From positions 10,056,260 to 10,120,259 of the forward strand of contig NC_063167.1 in assembly GCF_023159225.1 (NCBI RefSeq): a stretch of DNA of 64,000 bases, written 5' to 3'. The notes under the pieces are model-generated. The model was not told the DNA's origin and made no database searches. It saw nothing but the letters and a program-made list of their open reading frames with translations. Positions 57,601 through 64,000 of the stretch are shown in pieces; the first letter of the stretch is position 1, and the number at the start of each line of letters is the position of its first letter. Origin of the DNA: Perognathus longimembris pacificus (lineage: Eukaryota; Chordata; Mammalia; Rodentia; Heteromyidae). The translations under genes and the position numbers were made by a program.

Positions 57601-59272
57601 AAAAAAGCTGGAAGTGGAGCTGTAGCTCAAGTGGTAGAATGCTAGCCTTGGGCAAAAATGCTCAGAGGCCACCGCCCAGGCCCTGAGTTCAAGACCAGGA
57701 CTGGCACGCACGCGCGCACGCACACACACATACACACATGCACACGCACACAATTGCAAGCTGCTGGGTGCAGATCGTACACCAGCTGGCACTACTGAAC
57801 TGTCCACCGGGTCCCGAGAAAGCCCTTTATGGGTTGGTGACAGTAAGCCGGATGTTCTTCCCAGGTCCTCAGCAAGGGCCATGAGAGCGGGGAGTTGCTT
57901 CCTGCCCTGGTGTCCCCCAGGCTCCGGGAGGAGGTGGGGCTGGCCCTCAGGGACCAGGCGCTCTGGGGTTCGGCTCCCTGGCCAGGTGTGTGGCCGCTCA
58001 CCTTTGAACATGATCGCCTCCCCGTGGCCCTCTTTCTGCTTCTCTCGGAACAGCTTGTAGCAGGCTGAGGTGCTGGCCATGAGCATCCGAAACCCCTGCA
58101 TGACAGAAAGGCCGGAGTGTGGTGAGTGTTGGCGGGGGGGAAGGCGGCAGGGGCAGGAGGGAGGGCCTGGCCCTGGCTGCAGGGGGCAATGGACGCCCGG
58201 GGAAGGTTTCGTTTCTCCCTCAGGGCTGTTTCTTTTCCTTCCTCCATCTCGCCAGAACCCTGGGAGCAAAGCTCAGGGTTGAAGGTGGCACTGAATGGAT
58301 GGGTGGGAAGGATTCTCTCCGTGGTCGAGAGGCTGCGTTATGGCACAGGGCCGCCCCTTTCACCCTGGACAAAGAGCCTTCTTTCCCAGCCGGAGGCCAG
58401 GCCCCGTCAACGCTCTCTACTGGTGGAGTCTGAATTGAGATGTGCTGCAAGAGTAGGACACTCACTAGGTGATGAAGATTTAGTATGGGGGGGGGGGGGA
58501 AGAAAAGAAAACTGCTTATTAACAGTTTTATTTTTTGTTGGTTGTGGGTCTTGAACTCAGGGCCTGGATGTTGTCGCGGAGCTCTTTTGCTTAAAGGTAG
58601 CGCTCTACCACTTGAGCCACAGGGCTCTACTTCCAGTTTTTGAGGGGTTAATTGGAGATAAGAGTCTCACAAGGGCTGGGAATGTGGCCTAGCGGTAGAG
58701 CGCTTGCCTTGTATGCACGAAGCTCTGTGTTCAATTCGTCAGCACCACATAAACAGAAAAAGCCAGAAGTGGTGCTGTGGTTCAAGTGGTAGAGTGCTAG
58801 CTTTGAGCAAAAGAAGCCAGGGGCAGTGCTCAGGCCCTGAGTTCAAGACCCAAGATTGGCAAAAACAACAACAACAAAAAAAACCCCAACAAATAAAAGA
58901 GTCTCACAAGGACTTTTCTGCCGGGGCTGGCTTGGAATTGCAATCTTCAGATCTCAGCCTCCTGGGTATCAGTAATCATTTGATATTGCTATTATATGGA
59001 AATTTGAACATTTTCAATTCATTGAGTGAAAGGGAAAAGTGTATCTGCCACACAGGTGCTGGTGACTCAAACCCGCAAGATTCAAGAGTTGAAGCCAGCC
59101 CAGGCAGGAAAGTCCATGAGACTCTTGTCTCCAAGGAACCACCAAAAGCTGGAAGTGGAAGTGTCACTCAAATGGTAGGGAAAAGCCAAGTGAGAGTGTA
59201 ATTCCTCAAGTTTAAGCCCCAGTTCTCTCCCTCCCTCCCTCCCCTCCCTCCCTCCCTCCCCCCCCCCCGTCC

Positions 59273-59317
<45 letters not shown>

Positions 59318-62300
59318 GTATCTACCACAAGCACAACATACAAACCAACTTCAAGATACTTCCTTCTTCCTATATGGTACCTGTTTTCTCTAGATCCTGC
59401 CCTCTGCTGGCAAGGGCAGGTAGTACAGGGGTTCCCCACAATCCTATTTACTTTTGGGGACTAGCTCACCTTTGTGCCTGGGACGGGGACAAAGGTCATG
59501 AACTCATCCACGTGGCCGACGGTCAGCCAGTCTGAGTACAACTCCACAGGTGCCTGGACCTGCTGGGCCTGCAGGAAGTCCCGCACCACCTTGGTCATCC
59601 TCCGGCCCCCCGGACCTGGGTGTGAATGGAGAGGGGGGCAGTCCTTCAGCCAGCTGCCCTCTCTCTTGCCTGCTGCACCAGGGGTCCTGTAGGAGGTGCT
59701 CAGCCTCGGGACCCTGAGCTGGACCTGGAGCTGAGACCACACCCACGTTTCTCTCCCCCCCATCCCCCGCATCCCCAAACAGGAGACTCTGAGGAACTGG
59801 GTGCTCACATCCTGGTGATCCACCATGCGGGTCCCAAAATCCTTGTTTCAAAGTGAGCACCTTCTCCCCAGGGAGGGACTGCTCTGACCTAGGGGGAATC
59901 TGCCTTTCCATTGGCTGGTGGGCAAGTGGGCAAGGGGTGGGGGTATTGGAATACTGAGAACAGGCCAAGGAGACTGGGACTCCTGCCTGTGGGCGGGCCT
60001 TGTCTCGCATCCCCCATTCATGAGTGGACTCCTGCTCACCTCCACGCCTCCACCCCTGCCCCACCTGCTTGTGGTCTCACTACGCATCTTCCCAGGTGGG
60101 GAAGAGAAGGATTGATTCGGTATTACATTAGATCCTAATTTATACTAAGGTGTAAAGACCAACTCGATGTTCTTCCCAGGAGTGGAGCGGGGTCATGGCA
60201 GGTAATTTGCCCAGTCCTCCTCGCCGGCCATGAGCCACCAGGCCACCCCTACAGAGAACCAGTCCCTCCGGGCTCCCACCGCCCCCCGGCTCCACCCTGG
60301 GGTCTCTTACAGAGGAAAGCTGCTTCCGATGAGGATCCGGCCCAGGGGGTATGGCTTGCCATCCACAGTCACTGGGGGGCTGACCTCCAGGTTTCCGAAG
60401 GAATCAAGGCTGGTGACGGACTCAAAGAGGGGCTCCCGGGTCACGTAGCCGAAATCTGGGCCCTGGCAGGGGGCACAACACAGACCATTAGTCTCTGGCA
60501 GCCCCAAATAGCCACCCTCTCCTCAGGAGCCGTGCCTGGGCGGAGGAGCTCACTGTTTGTGAGTGTACTGTGTGTGTGCGCGTGCGCGTGCACATATCTG
60601 CATGTCTCTCTGCCCCAGACACACAACGGTGATTTCAAGATGAGGCCTCACACTTGATATCTGTCCCTGCTCAGATATCTCAGACCCTCAGTTTCCCCAG
60701 CCACAAAAGAGGTATTTGATGAGGTGACCCCAGGCAGGAAGTAGACTGGATGGAAGTGGGCGCTACGGATTGGAGAAGTCTCTCCTCCTGACCCACGGGG
60801 CACCTGACTTCTGGTTTCTCCGTTCAGAAGGAAAGGAATGCATTTTCCAGGCCAGCACCAGGGTCACGTGACTTGCTTTGGCAATGAGATGCACGCAGAA
60901 GGGATGCCACCCAATTTAGAGCCACTGTGTGGGTCTGCCCAGTTTTCTTCCTCTTCCTCCTGGCATGGGAGAGTGGTATTTGATAATCAGAGTTGCATCT
61001 TACACTGAGGCTGTAGAATGAGGAAGCAGAGCTTCAGACCAGCCAGCTCATTAGGGGATGTAGGCTAGAACGAGGCCCTGGCATTGGGGCTTGTCAGTGT
61101 GGCCTCACTTGGTGCCAGCTGACGGATGCGAGCAGGAAGGGCACATAGGTTGTGTGCATGCCACTCAGGGTACCCCAACAAATGCATGTGTCTACCACAC
61201 CCAGAAGTATCCCCAGGACCTCCTTAGCACAGCACTAACTATAGCTAGCACACAGGAACAAAACAACCTACTGACCTAAATATTAAGTTCCTTTCATGAT
61301 TTTTTTTTTTTTTTTTGCCAGTCCTGGGGCTTGGACTCAGGCCCTGAGCACTGTCCCTGGTTTCTCTTTGCTCAAGGCTAGCACTCTACCATTTGAGCCA
61401 CAGCACCACTTCTGGCTTTTTCTATATATGCGGTGCTGAGGAATTGAACCCAGGGCTTCATATATATGAGGCAAGCACTCTTGCCACTAGGCCATATTCT
61501 CAGCCCCAACATTATTATTATTATTATTACTATTGGGGTGGGGTGGGGGATGAAAACATAGGATCTAATTTGGGAGCTTACCCACAGGCTGGGATTCGGC
61601 TCACCTGACAAAAAACTCCTAGTAAGCCAGGCATGGTAGCTCACACCTATAATCCTAGTTACCCAAGAGGCTGAGAGGTGAGGACCACGGTTCAAAGCCA
61701 GCCAGGGCAGGAAAATTTATGAGACTTTTATGACCAATGAGCCAGTCAAAAGCCAGAAGTAGAGCTGTGGCTCAAATGGTAGAGCACCAGCCTTGAGCAA
61801 AAGAGCTAAGGGTTGGCACCCAGACCCTGTATTCAAGTCCTAGTACTGGCATGCGTGTGGGCGTGCACCCTGTTGGGGATTATTATGGCCTTGGGGGAAG
61901 GCTGCCTTTCCACCAGCCTTGGGACAATGGAAGTCCCTCCACCTTCTGGCCTCCGCCCCTTGGGAGGTGAACACATGCGTGCCACCATGATGGGGTTGTC
62001 CTGCCCACAAAGCAAGTTTCGTGATGTCACTTGATGGACATGGTCCTTAGCCTATGACTGGCCCTTTGGCCAGCCCCCTTTCTTTCCCGCCATTACTTCT
62101 ATATAAGTGCCTTTCCATATTAAAGTCTTTGAGACGCATCCCACCACCGCAGCGTGTCCCTGATGCCTTCCTTTTCGCCCCCGCTCTTGGTAACATGTGA
62201 GGGGACTGGGGGGAGGGGAGGCTTCAGCAACCTTTCCTCAACTTAGCGCATGTCCATGTGAGTACGCCTTTGCCTTCCGCCGGCGGAGGGCAAAGCGGAG

Positions 62301-63609
62301 TGCTCTTTCATAGATTTAAGGGTTCACCATTCTCCCCGTGGGATCGGGGAGAAGGGGATCGTTCAGATCCCGACATCCGACACACCCCCTCTACCACACC
62401 ACACAATGATCTCTGGTTTGAAAAAAGACAACAGAAAAACCAACTGGAGTGGGAGGAAGCGGCTTGTCCTGGCCCAGCCGAGCGTCCGGGGCCGGGCGTG
62501 CCCCCTGGGGCGGATGGCGGCAGCTTAGCACTTTCTCGCCTTGGCGCGAGGCTGGCAGCTGGGGCTTGTCGGCATCGCCGAGAGGCAGAACAAAGCCAGG
62601 GCTGGCCCGGCCTCCGGGAACAATGTGGCCCAGGCTTCGGAAGCCTGGGAACCCCAAGGGCAGGCGGTGGCTCAGGGAGGGAGAGGGCAGGGCTGGGAGC
62701 TTCCAGATGCGATGCCCGGTTTGACTCCACTCTCCACAGTGTTTGGGTGTGGACACTAAGCCCACGCAGGCAGCCTCCAGGGTGGTGCGAGACACTACCG
62801 CAAGAATGGCCATTGTCTAGGCTTGAGCAAATGAAGCGCCTAGGCCCCAAGTTCAAGTCCCAGCATCTACCCCCTCCCCACCCTCGGCCCCCCCTCCTGC
62901 AAATAAATGAAAGACCGGTCATTATATCATGTGATGCCCAGCACCCATCCCTACCTATGCCTTTCCCCTCCCGTATCATGCTCCTCCCCACTTCACAGAC
63001 GGTAAACTGAGGCTCAGGGAGTTTTTTAAGTTGCTTGCCCAAGCTTCCCACTTCCGTTGTGGAGATGATGCTCCAGACGGGGTCTCTCTGATACCCCGGA
63101 GCCGCTGGCTGAGGGCACCGCTCACAAGGGGGCCAGCAGGGGAGTCAGCTGGCTTTAAATAAAACTCTCATGTGCCCGAAGCCAGGGCCACTTGGTCCTG
63201 GTGTGCCCTGAAGTCGGGGCCACGAGTTAAGACGATGGCTCTCCATCGCTCTGGGTTGGAGGATGGGGTTCCCGGCACCGAGTCCTGCCCGGTCTCCCAT
63301 GGTTCTCAATTTCCCTGTCCCCCCTTCCCAGGGAAAGAAACTTCAGTCATCAGAGCCGACCCATCTCACAGAGGAGCAGATAGAGGCCCCAGCAAGTGAC
63401 TCAAGCTGGGCAGGGGCTCGGGCCCCAGGGGCTCCGCTGCTCTGCTTTGCTCTGTAGGCGGTTCCCAGCCCCACACTGTGTAGCCCGCCCGCGGTGTCTC
63501 ACCAGGAGCTGCTTAATGGGGAAGTCCTTCAGGTTCCCATCTCGGGGAGAGTCCAGCACCACTGGAAGCCTTTGTGGGGAGCCTCAATGTAGCCAAATTC
63601 AACCTCATC
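53726..63609 (-). CDS. PADI2: PADI2, protein-arginine deiminase type 2 (exons 10-16; 5' part outside window)
   Basis: Calcium-dependent enzyme converting peptidyl-arginine to citrulline in cytosol and nucleus; substrates include myelin basic protein, vimentin and histones. The window holds most of the C-terminal catalytic domain, corresponding to human residues from about 351 to 665. All four catalytic residues can be placed: Asp at the first codon of exon 10, His and Asp in VGHVDEF of exon 12, and the nucleophilic Cys in EVHCG of exon 16. Sequence such as [20 protein letters not shown] and [17 protein letters not shown] is nearly that of human PADI2 rather than PADI1, 3, 4 or 6. Five of the seven exons (10, 12, 14, 15, 16) differ by one base from frame in G/C runs while splice sites remain intact; I take these as assembly errors. 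Exons 1-9, with the immunoglobulin-like domains, lie to the right. Confidence 0.96.
54370..54572 (+). mobile_element. 7SL-headed SINE
   Basis: Sense copy lacking the first bases; GCCTGTCATCCTAGCTACTC to GAGCCCCAGTACTGACA, continuing into (CA)n. Confidence 0.82.
54573..54620. repeat. (CA)n microsatellite
   Basis: About 48 bases of CA at the tail of the preceding SINE. Confidence 0.97.
54873..55002 (-). CDS. PADI2: PADI2 exon 15 (one base long)
   Basis: [20 protein letters not shown], then [13 protein letters not shown] and ARAFFPNM. The three-G plus-strand run at 54902-54904 should be two. Acceptor CGCCAG, donor GTGAGC. Confidence 0.95.
55003..56406. other. PADI2 intron 14
   Basis: One young SINE; the remainder is unique sequence with a poly-G run beside exon 15 (55009-55020) and a C-rich stretch (55551-55581). 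Confidence 0.6.
55784..55986 (-). mobile_element. IDL-Geo-like SINE with 12-bp target-site duplication
   Basis: TCCATACCGTTT at 55772-55783 and 55987-55998. Confidence 0.92.
56407..56493 (-). CDS. PADI2: PADI2 exon 14 (one base long)
   Basis: [20 protein letters not shown] then VQENQYFQ. Seven C on the plus strand at 56483-56489 where six fit the LGG codons. Confidence 0.95.
56822..57042 (+). mobile_element. 7SL-headed SINE
   Basis: Sense, full length: GGTGGCTCACACCTGTAATC head, GTGTGGCTCAGGTGGTAGAG right monomer. Confidence 0.85.
57480..57752 (+). mobile_element. 7SL-headed SINE with CA/CG-rich tail
   Basis: Sense copy ending GACCAGGACTGGCACGCACG and continuing as CG/CA repeats to 57752. 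Confidence 0.85.
58002..58095 (-). CDS. PADI2: PADI2 exon 13
   Basis: 94 nt in frame; [20 protein letters not shown] then [11 protein letters not shown]. Donor GTGAGC. Confidence 0.96.
58525..58965 (-). mobile_element. 7SL-headed SINE split by a nested SINE
   Basis: Antisense right monomer (58525-58673) and linker/head (58897-58965) on either side of a sense IDL-Geo copy. Confidence 0.85.
58674..58896 (+). mobile_element. IDL-Geo-like SINE nested, with target-site duplication
   Basis: AAGAGTCTCACAAG at 58660-58673 and 58897-58910; sense copy with a CAA-rich tail. Confidence 0.92.
59060..59315 (+). mobile_element. 7SL-headed SINE with CTCC and (CA)n tail
   Basis: Diverged sense copy to about 59222, then CTCC repeats (59226-59260) and (CA)n (59276-59315). 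Confidence 0.75.
59470..59615 (-). CDS. PADI2: PADI2 exon 12 (one base long)
   Basis: [20 protein letters not shown] and [20 protein letters not shown]; carries the catalytic His and Asp. Six C on the plus strand at 59606-59611 where five fit. Confidence 0.96.
59616..60310. other. PADI2 intron 11
   Basis: No repeat or other feature recognised. Confidence 0.5.
60311..60462 (-). CDS. PADI2: PADI2 exon 11
   Basis: 152 nt in frame; [50 protein letters not shown]. Donor GTAAGA. Confidence 0.97.
61302..61506 (-). mobile_element. IDL-Geo-like dimeric SINE
   Basis: Antisense with T run; followed by a short ATT repeat (61510-61530). Confidence 0.87.
61625..61865 (+). mobile_element. 7SL-headed SINE
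   Basis: Sense, full length; GCCAGGCATGGTAGCTCACA to CTAGTACTGGCATGCGTGTG. Confidence 0.85.
61871..62195 (+). mobile_element. Probable solo LTR of an endogenous retrovirus
   Basis: Starts TGTTGGGGATTATTATGG and ends GGTAACA. Inside: a TATA box (TATATAAG, 62100-62107) and ATTAAA (62119-62124) in promoter/polyadenylation order for the plus strand. No coding remnant and no clear duplication of the target site; the class is uncertain. Confidence 0.5.
63503..63609 (-). CDS. PADI2: PADI2 exon 10 (one base short)
   Basis: [15 protein letters not shown], then [20 protein letters not shown]. The first codon is the catalytic Asp. Two G on the plus strand at 63564-63565 where three are needed for the FPVV codons; 107 nt against 108. 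Confidence 0.95.
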
Positions 63610-63711
63610 CTGGGAGGACAGAAGCAAGAACTGTCAGCCGGGCCGGGGGGAGAAAGGAGGTTGGGGTGGGGAAAGCTTGGGAGCAACAACTCATAGAGCA
63701 CAAATGAGCTA

Positions 63712-63810
63712 GCTGGGTGCGGTGGTGCAGGCCTATAACCCCAGCACTCAAGAGGCCGAGGCAGGATAGTCAAGAGTTGGGCTACATTGTGAGACCCTGC
63801 CTCAAAAAAA
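63712..63810 (+). mobile_element. B1/7SL-like monomer SINE
   Basis: GCTGGGTGCGGTGGTGCAGG, CCCAGCACTCAAGAGGCCGA and an A-rich tail; no right monomer attached. Confidence 0.75.
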
Positions 63811-63816
63811 ATATAA

Positions 63817-64000
63817 ATAGGGGCTGGGGATATGGCCTAGTGGCAAGAGTGCTTGCCTCCTATACATGAGGCCCTGGGTTCGATTCCCCAGCACCACATA
63901 TACAGAAAATGGCCAGAAGTGGCGCTGTGGCTCAAGTGGCAGAGTGCTAGCCTTGAACAAAAAGAAGCCAGGGACAGTGCTCAGGCCCTGAGTCCAAGCC
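63817..64000 (+). mobile_element. IDL-Geo-like SINE (cut by window end)
   Basis: Sense copy with GGGGCTGGGGATATGGCCTA, the B-box-like GGTTCGATTCC and most of the right monomer; close to the apparent consensus. Confidence 0.88.

Larger units (their letters stand above)
56494..58001. other. PADI2 intron 13
   Basis: Holds a (CTTC)n tract (56731-56762), two sense 7SL-headed SINEs and a CA/CG-rich tail. Other parts are unremarkable. Confidence 0.6.
58096..59469. other. PADI2 intron 12
   Basis: Unique sequence near exon 13, then a nested SINE pair and a sense SINE with CTCC and CA microsatellites at its end. Confidence 0.6.
60463..63502. other. PADI2 intron 10
   Basis: Holds one IDL-Geo copy, one 7SL-headed copy, a probable solo LTR, a CpG-rich patch (about 62440-62780) without obvious homology, and a MIR-like antisense segment (62985-63045). 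Confidence 0.6.
63610..64000. other. PADI2 intron 9 (partial)
   Basis: Contains a B1/Alu-like monomer at 63712-63810 and a SINE running off the window. Confidence 0.7.

Noticed and set aside
61865..62946. GCACCC at 61865-61870 and 62941-62946 as a target-site duplication of a longer retroviral insertion
   Set aside because: A six-base match over about 1 kb is readily due to chance, and SINE-derived sequence lies inside the interval.

Overview
The window is mammalian nuclear DNA carrying three neighbouring genes, all on the minus strand. Reading leftward along transcription: PADI2 (exons 10-16; exons 1-9 lie beyond the right edge), SDHB (all 8 exons) and ATP13A2 (exons 1-28; exon 29 lies beyond the left edge). 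This is the gene order and orientation of human 1p36.13. The interspersed repeats point to a rodent. The most abundant element is a dimeric SINE with an ID-like left monomer and a second, unrelated-looking right monomer. That matches the published description of IDL-Geo, reported only from Geomyoidea (kangaroo rats, pocket mice, pocket gophers), so a geomyoid rodent is my best guess. The assignment rests on remembered family structure, not on a database match.

Layout. 1-17204: ATP13A2, a GC-rich gene with many short introns, several built from GC-rich minisatellites, starting in a CpG island at about 16.85-17.46 kb. 17.46-24.25 kb: intergenic, SINE-rich, no gene seen. 24.25-41.22 kb: SDHB, with small exons in AT-richer SINE/L1-filled introns and a CpG-island promoter at 40.75-41.48 kb carrying CRE, YY1, ETS and NRF-1-like motifs. 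41.5-51.4 kb: intergenic, with nested SINE and L1 insertions. 51.4-53.7 kb: probable PADI2 3'UTR and flank, including a (CCTT)n tract and a minisatellite holding eight exact TCAAGGTCA motifs. 53.7-63.6 kb: PADI2 exons 16 to 10. 63.6-64 kb: PADI2 intron 9.

The genes are linked by position, not by pathway. ATP13A2 is a P5B-type ATPase that exports polyamines from late endosomes and lysosomes. SDHB is the iron-sulfur subunit of mitochondrial complex II. PADI2 is a calcium-dependent protein-arginine deiminase. Exon boundaries were read from splice sites and checked codon by codon. Nine exons (four in ATP13A2, five in PADI2) are off frame by one base, each at a G/C run, while every splice site and protein motif is otherwise kept. 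I read these as consensus errors of the assembly rather than gene decay. I found no credible new biological system. The most interesting non-gene signals are the nuclear-receptor-motif minisatellite, the modular SINEs sharing one right monomer, and the nested insertions.
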